Source of the DNA: an uncultured Lachnospiraceae bacterium
GTDB lineage: Bacteria > Bacillota > Clostridia > Lachnospirales > Lachnospiraceae
DNA: 22,429 bases
Direction: 5' to 3'
Assembly (NCBI GenBank): GCA_946566415.1
Contig: CAMNWW010000007.1
Coordinates: forward strand, 1-22,429
The position numbers and the translations under genes were made by a program. Positions 13,180-21,746 of this stretch are shown piece after piece (within the stretch, counting starts at the first letter, position 1; each line of letters starts with the position of its first letter). The notes below the pieces were generated by a model. The model ran no database searches. It was given only the letters and a program-made list of their open reading frames with translations, and had not been told where the DNA came from.

Positions 13180-15225
13180 TCAACCAATAACATCCTTGAT
13201 ATCTGTCCTTCTTCCAAAAAATGGATCTTCAACCACCATTGTAAGAAAATCCTCGTCTTTAATCTGTATTCTATTAACAAGAGAGAGGAATACTTCATCT
13301 AAGCGTCTGTTCTTTTCTCTTGCATATTCTGGCGCTAGCTGCAAATAATCCGTAAAATATGTACATATTCCTTCTTGCGCTTTCTCAAAACATCTAATAT
13401 CCTTATTGCATCTGGTTTCCTGAACAAATTGGGGAATTCCGCCTTCTCCAAATCCCTCTATTTGGGAATAAGGAGAAGTCAGTATAGTTTCAAGAAAATA
13501 ATAATTATCAAAAAAAACGCTGTCGTTCTTCTCTTCGTCAGAATAAAACGATTCAATATCGAGACCTTTATCAGCCATAAATTCGGGTTCAAGTTGTAAA
13601 AAATAAAATCCCTTCAAATGCTGTCCGAACAGCCTGCGAATATACATTTGCGTAGTCCCCTTTGCAACAAAATCAAACATAGCAATACTTTCATCCTGTA
13701 TATCCAATTTCTCAATATACTTCTGATAATTTTTTCGCTGAATCTTTGCTTTCTCCAGAATCACTTCACTTTTTTCGCGATCTTTTAACTCCTCTTCTCG
13801 AATTCCAAAACGTACATAAATTGACTCCTCTGGCAATCCAGAATATTTCATACTGTCAACATAGGCTATATCGTCAACGCTTTCCATTCCTGCCCGAATT
13901 GTAGCAGTCCTTGATGTCAAAAAATAGATAGAATTTATATCTGGATCGACCTTCCTGAATAATTTCCCAATCAAATATCCATCTCTGGCACAAAACAAAA
14001 TCTGTTTAAAATGCTGTGCTTTTATTCTCTTTTTCAACCATAAGATAAAATCTGTTATTATAGGTGCACAAAATAAATATCCGATTTGATATGCACTTGA
14101 TACCGATACCCTCTTTTCATCATCATTAAACCAAAATGGGCTGTTAAACATATTTGAAACAAACAAACCTACCTTCAGCCTATCTGAAAGTGTCGTCATA
14201 CAATCTTCTATTCCAAAGCTTCCAACCGCATCAAGCAAATCAATCCCACGGTATAGCCGATAAGTATCCATACCATTTTCAGACGCCTTCTTAACATCTG
14301 ATATCTCGTCATCTCCGATATGAAGGATCGTCTTTCCCTTAAATTTTCCCAAAATCATTTCATACAAATTCTGTGTTTTTGAAATCCCGTATTCACATGA
14401 AACTATAATCTGTCTGTATCCGGACAGACCAAACCTTTCAAGAATACTTCTTATTTTATCTTTTGAATAATAGCTGTCTGTAATGACAATGACTGTCTTT
14501 CCTTTAGATACTTCATTGCGATATATAGTGCATAGTTCTTCTCTTGTCAACATCGTGGAAAAATCCACCTTCCACTCCATTTCGGATAATTCGGCAGCAG
14601 ATAAAAAACTTCCCCCTACCTGTTTCAGAACATAATTATAGATTTCATCAAGTTTCGGAGCTTTATCCTTTGACAATTCCTTTTCTGCTGACAACCGAAG
14701 CTGCGCAAAATCTGGAATACAAATTCCCCTCTCTTTTAGTTGAAAATCCAACAGTTCAAAAATATCAGTATAGGACAGAACTTTGCGTGTAATCAACGTA
14801 TCAAACAAATCAAAACTAACGACATCCGCATTTTCTATCTTTTCCAAAAGTACTCTTTTCTGACTGCCGTGTAATTGTTTAAAATCATAAGAAACTTTAT
14901 TCTTCAACAGAAGATTTCGCCCTCTCACATCATACAGTGCAATATCGTTCTCGGAACATATCTCTCCAATACGCTTTACAATTGCTTTGCATGAGCCCGG
15001 ACGAGCCACAACAACAATCATTCCGACCCCATATTCAATAGCCTTCCGTATCGAAATAATAGGATATCCATAACTCTCTCCGTCTTCCTTAAACCCATCA
15101 ATCAAACCGACAACTGAAATACATTCCCCATAGGCAGTCAAAAAACGTTCTGTTTCTGTTCCCAGGCCATAAAGGGCGGCAGGTATACTATTATATTTTC
15201 TTAACACTTCTTCAATATCGGACAA
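13180..15225 (-). CDS. Large multidomain HAD-superfamily protein of the glycan cluster
   Basis: The protein has 681 residues. Residues about 15-103 form a small Rossmann-like module (ALYGLGTETERFL, VVGLIDG). A HAD domain follows, with SFDLFDTLITR (Asp139, Asp142), the VIVITDSYYSKD block, a Lys in YGISKTQ and IGDDEISD. The residue two after the nucleophile Asp139 is Phe141, not the usual acid/base Asp. The C-terminal ~300 residues (FCARDGYLIGKLFRK, FLTSRTATIRAG, FDFVAKGTTQMYIRRL) form a conserved region I know only from capsule-cluster HAD proteins, with no established function. The start is TTG 15225 with GGAGG six bases upstream, inside the end of the preceding gene (14-base overlap). It is visibly more AT-rich than the pentitol genes. 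A role in processing or attaching a phosphorylated glycan unit is plausible but unproven. Confidence 0.8.
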   Translation of the reverse strand: MSDIEEVLRKYNSIPAALYGLGTETERFLTAYGECISVVGLIDGFKEDGESYGYPIISIRKAIEYGVGMIVVVARPGSCKAIVKRIGEICSENDIALYDVRGRNLLLKNKVSYDFKQLHGSQKRVLLEKIENADVVSFDLFDTLITRKVLSYTDIFELLDFQLKERGICIPDFAQLRLSAEKELSKDKAPKLDEIYNYVLKQVGGSFLSAAELSEMEWKVDFSTMLTREELCTIYRNEVSKGKTVIVITDSYYSKDKIRSILERFGLSGYRQIIVSCEYGISKTQNLYEMILGKFKGKTILHIGDDEISDVKKASENGMDTYRLYRGIDLLDAVGSFGIEDCMTTLSDRLKVGLFVSNMFNSPFWFNDDEKRVSVSSAYQIGYLFCAPIITDFILWLKKRIKAQHFKQILFCARDGYLIGKLFRKVDPDINSIYFLTSRTATIRAGMESVDDIAYVDSMKYSGLPEESIYVRFGIREEELKDREKSEVILEKAKIQRKNYQKYIEKLDIQDESIAMFDFVAKGTTQMYIRRLFGQHLKGFYFLQLEPEFMADKGLDIESFYSDEEKNDSVFFDNYYFLETILTSPYSQIEGFGEGGIPQFVQETRCNKDIRCFEKAQEGICTYFTDYLQLAPEYAREKNRRLDEVFLSLVNRIQIKDEDFLTMVVEDPFFGRRTDIKDVIG

Positions 15226-16756
15226 CTTCTTCCTCCAATGCTGTTATAAACTCATCCAGACGCAGAATCTTTCTGTCGTCAAGATACAAATCATAAACTA
15301 AGTTCTTCTGAATCTCATAAAAATACGGCTCTGTCATTACTACAATTACATCAAACTCAAGAAATCGTATTTCTTCAGGCGAAATAACCCGATAGCCATA
15401 AAATTGTCCCCCTTGCTTATTCTTATCTGAGTCTGCAACAGCAAGTACGCAAAAATGTTTTGGATCCGTCCAATGCTGCTTTTCCATATAGTAGCTTGCT
15501 ACCTCACCCGTACCATATAGCACAACTTGCAGTAACCGGTTCCTTTTATTTTTCCTGTCTATACTTTCCCAAATATCCTTAACAATCCGTTCTCCACACT
15601 TCCCGTCAAGAAAGGGAAACCATTTGGAAACCACACGGTTCACTCCATCCGTATTCCTTATAATCCCTCTACGCAGATTTTCAAGAAACGCACAGATATC
15701 TTCGCATGTCGTTCCATGTTCACAGACATCCATAACCCTTTGCACCGGAATCGTCAGCGGCTCCGTATAACTGGCGTTCTGCATTAGCAAAACCGGTACA
15801 CCCAACATAACTGCTTCCACCATAGTAGCGCTTCGGTCTATTATAATCGCATCCGCATGGTAAAGAGAATGACGATAATCAACAGAATTATCAATATATG
15901 CGTTCTGCTTTCCCTCAATTTTCTCTATCAGCCTTCTTGCGTCTCGTATAAGCATGTCGTCACCTTGTAAATCGGAAGTCACCATCCTGCCAACCATCTT
16001 AGGGTGTGGTAGCACAACAAAAAAGAAGTCGCTGAACTTCTCCAGTTGATCCGCAAAATCAAGATATTCCCTGAGTTCTGGTGTAATCATCCGTATTTTC
16101 CCATCAATTTTGTTTTTTTTTGGAAAATGTATTTTCCAGATAACGATTTTTTTCCCGGCAGCAAGTTTGTTTATCTCGCTGGATATTGGATAGTCTTTTT
16201 TACAAACAATACAATCAAATTTGGGGGAGCCCGTTACCTTAACTGCATTTCTATTTCTACAGTACTTTTTATATTCGTTCAGGATTCCATCACTGGAAAT
16301 ATATATCTTCCATGCATTTTCTACAACACGACTGTTAAAATGATCATTTCTAGCCATCTCGGTGTCTGCGATTTCAATCCCATATGGGATGTATACTATT
16401 CTCGTCCCCCGCCTGACAAATTGTAAGGACAACATATCCGGAGTGTGGAACGCAGCGTCATATGGGAATTGAATAAACGCTATATGGGGATGATACTGTT
16501 CAAAGTCTATATCTTCGCATCGCTCATAGGGCAGTCCCATTTGTTTTAAATATTCCTCTGCTCCTATGCTATGTGATACTTCCACCGTGGTCTCTGATAC
16601 CAAGATCAGCCGCACATCAAAGCATTCTTTGCATTGACATGCCTGATAAACGCTCTCCCATGAAGGCCACACAGTTCCCGCCTGGAACAGAAAGGCGGTC
16701 TCGATTTTTTCTCCCGGAAGAATACGCCGGTAATTATCACACAAGCACATCTTCAT
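15212..16756 (-). CDS. CDP-glycerol glycerophosphotransferase-like protein with C-terminal Rossmann module
   Basis: The protein has 514 residues. The middle resembles the TagB/TagF/TarF fold: VYIPYGI (about 121-127), VTGSPKFD, VVLPHPK (247-253) and the donor-site block IIIDRSATMVEAVMLGVP (304-321). That block corresponds to the D-Y-S-S motif of the family, with Arg-Ser-Ala here. The last ~105 residues form a separate small Rossmann-like module (VVLYGTGEVASYY, VADSDKN). These enzymes transfer polyol phosphate from a CDP-polyol to a glycan or lipid-linked acceptor at the membrane face. Next to CDP-pentitol genes, a ribitol- or arabinitol-phosphate transferase is the natural inference. Its ATG overlaps the preceding stop (ATGA). 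Confidence 0.75.
   Translation of the reverse strand: MKMCLCDNYRRILPGEKIETAFLFQAGTVWPSWESVYQACQCKECFDVRLILVSETTVEVSHSIGAEEYLKQMGLPYERCEDIDFEQYHPHIAFIQFPYDAAFHTPDMLSLQFVRRGTRIVYIPYGIEIADTEMARNDHFNSRVVENAWKIYISSDGILNEYKKYCRNRNAVKVTGSPKFDCIVCKKDYPISSEINKLAAGKKIVIWKIHFPKKNKIDGKIRMITPELREYLDFADQLEKFSDFFFVVLPHPKMVGRMVTSDLQGDDMLIRDARRLIEKIEGKQNAYIDNSVDYRHSLYHADAIIIDRSATMVEAVMLGVPVLLMQNASYTEPLTIPVQRVMDVCEHGTTCEDICAFLENLRRGIIRNTDGVNRVVSKWFPFLDGKCGERIVKDIWESIDRKNKRNRLLQVVLYGTGEVASYYMEKQHWTDPKHFCVLAVADSDKNKQGGQFYGYRVISPEEIRFLEFDVIVVMTEPYFYEIQKNLVYDLYLDDRKILRLDEFITALEEEVVRY
15232..15236 (-). promoter_or_regulatory. Shine-Dalgarno deciding the TTG start of the HAD gene
   Basis: GGAGG in minus-strand sense lies six bases before TTG 15225, within the coding end of the preceding gene. 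Confidence 0.7.
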
Positions 16757-18126
16757 CCGTTCGCCCCTTTCATCCCCGATAATACAAACATCATCACGTG
16801 ATCCATCACCATATGCACATCCTCCACAATCTGCATATTATTGATGTTCACATGAATACAATAGTCTGAAAGCTTCTTAAGCTGTCCGCCGTCATACCCT
16901 ACTAGGCTAATGGTCGTAGCACCGATACTTTTCGCGTACTCCACTGCTTTCACAACATTTCTGGAATTCCCGCTTCCAGAGATAGCCAGTAAGACATCTT
17001 CTCTACTCATCTTATTTTTTAAAGGCTCAGAAAAAATATCTTCATACCCGATGTCATTGGCTATCGCCATCATCATTGGTATGTTGTCGTTTAAGCATTC
17101 AAAGTTATATTTTATACGCTGGCTATAGCTGATACCCTTATTAAAATCGCAGGTAAAATGGGAGGCCGTCGCAGCACTCCCTCCATTGCCGCAGATAAAT
17201 ACCCGCTTTTTTGAAAGTCTTGTCCTTTCAAGCACATTCATCACTTCATTGATTTCATTTTCATCCAGATTTTCCAATACTCTCTGCTCTTCATTAAGAT
17301 ACGTTCTAATATCGTGTGCGTAATCCATCTTCTCACCTTCTCTATACAGAATCAGCTTCACTGCAGTTAAAAGATCTTCTGCCTCTAGCTCCGGTGTGAC
17401 GGGATATCTCCCATCTTTTCCACTCTCGCCGGTATGTACAAGCATCGTATGGAGACCGGCATTTATTCCTGTCTGAATATCCCTCGTTGTGTCTCCGATC
17501 ATATAGGATACCGATGGATCTATGTTATACTTTTCCATCATTGATTTAATCATCCCTATCTTCGGCTTCCGGCAGTCGCAATCTATCTTGTAGTCAGGAT
17601 TTTCATCCGGATATCCCTTATCCGGATGATGCGGACAAAACATAATGTCGTCCAAATAGGCGCCATTCTCACCCAGTACTGTTTCCAACTTCCTATGGAT
17701 AAATCTGATATCCTCCTCAGTACATAGTCCTTTCGCGACTACCGGTTGATTAGTAATCATGATCGCAAGATATCCCGATCCGTTCAGCAAGCGAATCGCC
17801 TCCGAGCTTCTTTCATATAATTGCAACTGCTCGGGATGGCTGACCTGACCGGCAAGACGGTTTATAGTACCGTCCCTGTCCACAAAAACACATCGTTGCT
17901 TTCTTGCCAGATTCTTCAATTCCCACTTACCGGTACGTAGCTCAAAAACCGTTTCCCTGAATCTATCTGGTGTCCCGGTGTCCTTAATATATTCACTTGT
18001 ACGATAGCCGAACACACGATGCGTAAAAAGGAGCTTCTCAACTACCTCCTGCTCCCAATCCTTCTTCACTGGTTCTGGAATCCGTCCCACTATCTCATAT
18101 TCAAAAATAAACATCCCTGCATTCAC
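16753..18126 (-). CDS. C-terminal part of a heptose enzyme fusion: nucleotidyltransferase tail, GmhB-like phosphatase, GmhA-like isomerase
   Basis: The 457-residue open frame has three parts. Residues 1-75 are the C-terminal end of a nucleotidyltransferase whose front half lies at 18154-18657. Residues about 78-255 are a HAD phosphatase with VFVDRDGT (Asp83, Asp85), a zinc loop CPHHP...CDC and GDTTRDI, as in D-glycero-D-manno-heptose 1,7-bisphosphate 7-phosphatase. Residues 267-457 are a SIS domain with CGNGGSAATASHF, as in sedoheptulose-7-phosphate isomerase. The ATG at 18126 is a Met inside the family sequence (NLVNAGMFIF), not a natural start. The same frame continues upstream through a TAA at 18156-18154. 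Together with the kinase and epimerase genes this supplies GDP-heptose. The stop overlaps the next ATG. Confidence 0.85.
   Translation of the reverse strand: MNAGMFIFEYEIVGRIPEPVKKDWEQEVVEKLLFTHRVFGYRTSEYIKDTGTPDRFRETVFELRTGKWELKNLARKQRCVFVDRDGTINRLAGQVSHPEQLQLYERSSEAIRLLNGSGYLAIMITNQPVVAKGLCTEEDIRFIHRKLETVLGENGAYLDDIMFCPHHPDKGYPDENPDYKIDCDCRKPKIGMIKSMMEKYNIDPSVSYMIGDTTRDIQTGINAGLHTMLVHTGESGKDGRYPVTPELEAEDLLTAVKLILYREGEKMDYAHDIRTYLNEEQRVLENLDENEINEVMNVLERTRLSKKRVFICGNGGSAATASHFTCDFNKGISYSQRIKYNFECLNDNIPMMMAIANDIGYEDIFSEPLKNKMSREDVLLAISGSGNSRNVVKAVEYAKSIGATTISLVGYDGGQLKKLSDYCIHVNINNMQIVEDVHMVMDHVMMFVLSGMKGANG
17333..17339 (-). promoter_or_regulatory. Internal Shine-Dalgarno ahead of the SIS (GmhA-like) domain
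   Basis: AAGGTGA in minus-strand sense lies four bases before ATG 17328, exactly at the boundary between the phosphatase and isomerase domains (residue 267 of the 457-residue frame). It would allow separate synthesis of a 191-residue GmhA-like protein, close to the size of stand-alone GmhA. Confidence 0.5.
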
Positions 18127-18153
18127 CAGATTGGAAACCCATGTCGTTATCTT

Positions 18154-18657
18154 TTACGTCGTACAATAAAATGCCGTAAACCGAAGTTCTATATCTAACA
18201 ACAGCAGATCCGAATAATATGGATGCCCATTCGGATGACATACCAGAGTAATAAGTGCCCTTTTTTCCAGATGGAAATCTAGCCAACGGCCAATATCCAT
18301 ATCAAACATCACATCACCATACACAAACAGATAGCGTTCTGCAGGCAACTCCCGCAGATAGTAAAGCGCTCCTGCCGAACCGAGAGGTTCTTTTTCTGTA
18401 ATGTAATCAATGTGAACGCCAAGCCATTTCCCGTCGCCAAAATATTCTTGTATTTTCTCTCCAAGATGTCCGATAATAATAACAAAGTCATGAATACTAT
18501 ACTCTGCCAGTTTCTCAATCTGCCACTGAAGCAGTGGTTTCCCATTCATAACAAGCATTGGTTTTGGGATTTCATCCCGCGTCAGCTCGCGCATACGATT
18601 TCCGAGACCTCCTGCCTGGATCACCGCTATCATTCTGACATTCCTATTATTACCCAT
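18154..18657 (-). CDS. N-terminal part of sugar-1-phosphate nucleotidyltransferase (HddC-like), ended by a premature stop
   Basis: The 167-residue frame begins with the nucleotidyltransferase signature AGGLGNRMRELTRDEIPKPM. It continues through GSAGALYYL and the metal-site YGDVMFD. Such proteins join heptose-1-phosphate to GTP. It stops at TAA 18156-18154 after a run of residues unlike the family. The same frame resumes at once with SNLVNAGMF, the expected continuation. Reading the intervening 47 bases one base out of frame gives RVYGILLYDVKDNDMGF and then NLVNAG, with no stop, which suggests a missing G near 18181 and an extra C near 18133. Either the gene is damaged or the assembly has two single-base errors. 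The ATG overlaps the epimerase stop by eight bases; ATG 18633 is an alternative start. Confidence 0.75.
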   Translation of the reverse strand: MGNNRNVRMIAVIQAGGLGNRMRELTRDEIPKPMLVMNGKPLLQWQIEKLAEYSIHDFVIIIGHLGEKIQEYFGDGKWLGVHIDYITEKEPLGSAGALYYLRELPAERYLFVYGDVMFDMDIGRWLDFHLEKRALITLVCHPNGHPYYSDLLLLDIELRFTAFYCTT

Positions 18658-19603
18658 GTGACTCCCTCTCTTTCAAAATATCCCGCACCGCTGCCCGCAC
18701 CGCCTCATCGGATGAAAAACGGGCTCTCCAACCTGTCGCATGAATTTTATCCATACAGTACCTAAACCGTGGGACATCCCCCTTCCATCCGCTTTCACCC
18801 CCAGTATATTCATACTTTACATCCTTTAATCCCATCTCCTCACAGACAATATCCGCAATTGATGTCACCTTCGTCGCACCATGGGTACCGACATTATAAA
18901 GACTCACACCTTTTGGTGCATCCATGAGCATCATAATAGCCCCTATCAGATCTGCCTCATGGATATAAGGCTTCGTCTGATTCCCATCTCCCAGAATAAT
19001 CAGTCGGACCGGGTCTTCTTCAAGTCGCTTCATAAAATCAAAAATCACACCATGTGTCAGATGACCGCCAACAACATTAGGAAAGCGAAAGATTAAAGCA
19101 CTCATATCATTCATATACGAGAAGGCACTGATCAGAGCCTCACTCCCAAGTTTCGACGCCCCATAATAGGAAATCGGTGAAAGATTTGAGGTGTTTTCAT
19201 CAAGTACCTCATCCCTTCTATCCCCATATACTGCAGACGTCGAAGCAAAAAATATTTTTTTTATATCAAATTTTTTCATCGCACTCAAAATGCGGAGTGT
19301 GGTGGTATATGTATTTCGATACTCTATCTCAGGATTGTCTGCGCTTTCTCTGATATCAGAATTTGCAGCAAGATGAAAAATATATTCAGGATGATATTTT
19401 GAAAACAGTCCATCCAGCGCACCCTCATCCGTTGCATCTGCTTCAATTAATTCAAATTGTTCTTCGCATATCAGATGGGAGACATTTTCGGCTTTACCGA
19501 GAGAAAAATTATCAATACATACTACTCCATGCCCTTCCCGTATTAATTCTGTACAAAGATTGCTCCCTATAAATCCCGCACCGCCGATCACCATTGTTTT
19601 CAT
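18650..19603 (-). CDS. NAD-dependent epimerase/dehydratase (short-chain, sugar nucleotide)
   Basis: The protein has 317 residues from ATG 19603. It is an extended short-chain dehydrogenase with an N-terminal NAD site GGAGFIGSN (7-15), a catalytic Ser in STSAVYGD and YGASK (Tyr147, Lys151). It would oxidise, epimerise or dehydrate a nucleotide sugar, presumably the GDP-heptose made by its neighbours. I cannot tell which reaction. An open frame reaches back to ATG 19660, overlapping the kinase gene by 10 bases, but it would add 19 residues in front of a Rossmann strand that normally starts the protein. The Shine-Dalgarno before 19603 is weak, so the start is moderately sure. Confidence 0.85.
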   Translation of the reverse strand: MKTMVIGGAGFIGSNLCTELIREGHGVVCIDNFSLGKAENVSHLICEEQFELIEADATDEGALDGLFSKYHPEYIFHLAANSDIRESADNPEIEYRNTYTTTLRILSAMKKFDIKKIFFASTSAVYGDRRDEVLDENTSNLSPISYYGASKLGSEALISAFSYMNDMSALIFRFPNVVGGHLTHGVIFDFMKRLEEDPVRLIILGDGNQTKPYIHEADLIGAIMMLMDAPKGVSLYNVGTHGATKVTSIADIVCEEMGLKDVKYEYTGGESGWKGDVPRFRYCMDKIHATGWRARFSSDEAVRAAVRDILKERESHG

Positions 19604-19650
19604 ATCGCAAATACCTGTCCCCTTTCCTGTATTATAGAAAATTCCGCTTC

Positions 19651-20637
19651 TCAGTCCCAATATTTATCACCAATATAGACCACGCTTGTTCCATCATGCT
19701 CGAATGCGACTGGGAAACGCCTTAATCCCAACGCTTTTTCCATACGCTTCTGTTTGTATTTCTCACAATAAAACATAAGAAAGCCTCCGCCTCCTGCTCC
19801 AAGCAGCTTTCCTCCTAATGCACCGTTCGCCATTGCTCTTTCATATATTGTGTCGATTCGAGAATCTGCAATACCGCTTGCAAGCTCTCGTTTTTTCATC
19901 CAGCCCTCATTCAGCATTTTCCCAAAATCTGAAAGATCATTATTTTCAAGAGACTGTTTCATCGTCCTTGCCATTGCACACATCTGAATCAGGTTCTCAG
20001 CCTTACCTTTTTGAAAAATATTCTTCTTCTGTTCTTCCAGAATCTTATTAGCGTCATGAGTAAGTCCTGTAAAATACACCACAATGTTCTCCTGCAAAGC
20101 CTTCCTCGTCTCCAAATCTAAAATCAATGGTTCTACTGATACTGTGTCGTCCTGATGGAAACTGATCAAATTCAGTCCACCGCACGCCGCCGCATACTGA
20201 TCCTGTTTACCAATCGGATTCCCAAGGCGGTTGATCTCCACGTCACAGGCTTCCTCGGCAATTTTATTTTTCGATACATATTTTCCCCTATAGCAATAAA
20301 GCGAATGCAGAAGTCCAACCGTGAACGCACTGGAAGACCCAAGCCCTGTGCCGCTTGGCACATCCGCTGTACTTGTAATCTCCACACCGCTGACATTCAT
20401 GTCGTTTAGCACACAGCGACAAATTCTATGTTCTATCTTATCTATATTTTCCACGATCTCCGTTTTCGAGTATTTCAATGCCGTCTTTTTTTCATCAAAA
20501 TAAGGATGAACGGAAATATACATGTATCTATTAATTGAGGTGCTCAAAACGCAACCTCCATATTCTCTGTAAAAATCCGGCATATCGCTTCCGCCGCCAC
20601 AGAAACTCATGCGAAACGGGGTTTTTGTAATGATCAT
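19651..20637 (-). CDS. hddA: D-glycero-alpha-D-manno-heptose-7-phosphate kinase (GHMP family)
   Basis: The protein has 328 residues and the GHMP kinase layout. It has an N-terminal MIITKTPFRMSFCGGGSD segment typical of HddA-like sugar kinases, an ATP-binding loop PSGTGLGSSSAF (94-105) and a C-terminal glycine-rich GALGGKLLGAGGGGFLMFY. HddA phosphorylates heptose 7-phosphate at C1 to give the alpha-1,7-bisphosphate, the entry to GDP-heptose rather than ADP-heptose. The GmhA-like, GmhB-like and nucleotidyltransferase domains encoded just downstream complete the pathway and support this specificity. Its ATG overlaps the preceding stop (ATGA), with AAGGAG six bases upstream. The gene is intact. 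Confidence 0.88.
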   Translation of the reverse strand: MIITKTPFRMSFCGGGSDMPDFYREYGGCVLSTSINRYMYISVHPYFDEKKTALKYSKTEIVENIDKIEHRICRCVLNDMNVSGVEITSTADVPSGTGLGSSSAFTVGLLHSLYCYRGKYVSKNKIAEEACDVEINRLGNPIGKQDQYAAACGGLNLISFHQDDTVSVEPLILDLETRKALQENIVVYFTGLTHDANKILEEQKKNIFQKGKAENLIQMCAMARTMKQSLENNDLSDFGKMLNEGWMKKRELASGIADSRIDTIYERAMANGALGGKLLGAGGGGFLMFYCEKYKQKRMEKALGLRRFPVAFEHDGTSVVYIGDKYWD

Positions 20638-21746
20638 TGCAGACTCCTTCTATTACACATTTTATTCAGAATATCCTCCACGTCTCTCTGCCTTTTCTTT
20701 TTCCTGCCCAAATGATTCCCCGTTACCCATGTCCCGTCATAATGATGGATTGAATACGAATTTGCGGTAATATCAGTTATTCCAGTTACGATGTTCTGTG
20801 GAGAGAGCACTTCTATTGGATAAATCGTCATGCCATTTACATTTTGAATTCCTGCCCCAACGCCCATTCCCAGTTCCATCATGTCTCTTGTTTGGTAGAT
20901 CGGCGATATAGTTTCATCCAAACTTCCATCTTTCCTGATGAAATGCATCTTCTTATAGCGCTGTATTAGACGTTCGATCACCGGGCTTCCCTTTACTGCA
21001 CCAAAACCCAGACCGAGATTTATTTCTCCCGGAAATTCCAACCCACAATAACCGTCGTTAAAGCGCAAATCATCTAGATTTTTAATAAGTTCTATATCTG
21101 TATCTAGATAAATTCCTCCATTCTCATAGATGATCTTCAGCCGGAAATAATCAGGTACAAATCCATACTTACAGCTTTTATATGCCTCTCTTGTATAATC
21201 GGTCTCCCCAATGTCGCAATTACTCTCGTTCCACTCAATGATTTCATAATCAGGACAATACTTTCTCCAGCTTTTGACAAATTCTTTATATCTGTCCGGC
21301 AAGGGTTCATTTCCAAACCAGCAATAGTGAATTACTGGAGGAATCCGCATCGTATCCGACCACCGGATCCGTATATCGCGACCCTCACTCAATCCAAACA
21401 TAAAATGAAAAAGATAACAGTCCACGTCATCTAATTCCCGCAATGCATTCAACTGTTCCACAGCCTCGCCAAATGCTGTACATGTGATAAAAATAACGGC
21501 ATCTTTTAAATCCTGTTTTAAAAAATCCCCTAAGCAGACCGTCTCTAGGACTCTTTTCCCAACTCTATGTCTTTGACCTGCCTTATGCACATCCCCGTCT
21601 ACCAGCCACATGATATTTGCCACCCATGCATATTCAGCGTAATTATTCATAATGCGAAGAAACTCACCACCAATTCCATAGCAGGCGATTTTTTTACCTG
21701 TACATGCACCCGAAAAGCTCCTCATATCACAGTTTTTTAGTACCAT
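20634..21746 (-). CDS. DxD glycosyltransferase (GT32/Gly_transf_sug-like) with N-terminal Rossmann module
   Basis: The protein has 370 residues. Residues about 18-115 form a small Rossmann-like module (IACYGIGGEFLRIM, MWLVDGD). The rest is a retaining-type sugar transferase: IPPVIHYCWFGNEPLP (135-150), WNESN, DYFRLKIIYENGGIYLDTDIEL (199-220 region) with the metal-binding DTD at 215-217. This resembles capsular glycosyltransferases related to the alpha-mannosyl OCH1/GT32 group. It would use a nucleotide sugar at the cytoplasmic membrane face; donor and acceptor are unknown. It overlaps the upstream gene by 10 bases and the kinase gene by four (ATGA), so it is within the same operon. Confidence 0.85.
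   Translation of the reverse strand: MVLKNCDMRSFSGACTGKKIACYGIGGEFLRIMNNYAEYAWVANIMWLVDGDVHKAGQRHRVGKRVLETVCLGDFLKQDLKDAVIFITCTAFGEAVEQLNALRELDDVDCYLFHFMFGLSEGRDIRIRWSDTMRIPPVIHYCWFGNEPLPDRYKEFVKSWRKYCPDYEIIEWNESNCDIGETDYTREAYKSCKYGFVPDYFRLKIIYENGGIYLDTDIELIKNLDDLRFNDGYCGLEFPGEINLGLGFGAVKGSPVIERLIQRYKKMHFIRKDGSLDETISPIYQTRDMMELGMGVGAGIQNVNGMTIYPIEVLSPQNIVTGITDITANSYSIHHYDGTWVTGNHLGRKKKRQRDVEDILNKMCNRRSLQ

Noticed and set aside
18124..18156. Programmed frameshift or stop-codon read-through in the heptose fusion
   Set aside because: There is no slippery heptamer with a following structure, and two separate indels in opposite directions are needed. Mutation or assembly error is simpler. The stop is TAA, not UGA, so selenocysteine insertion is excluded.
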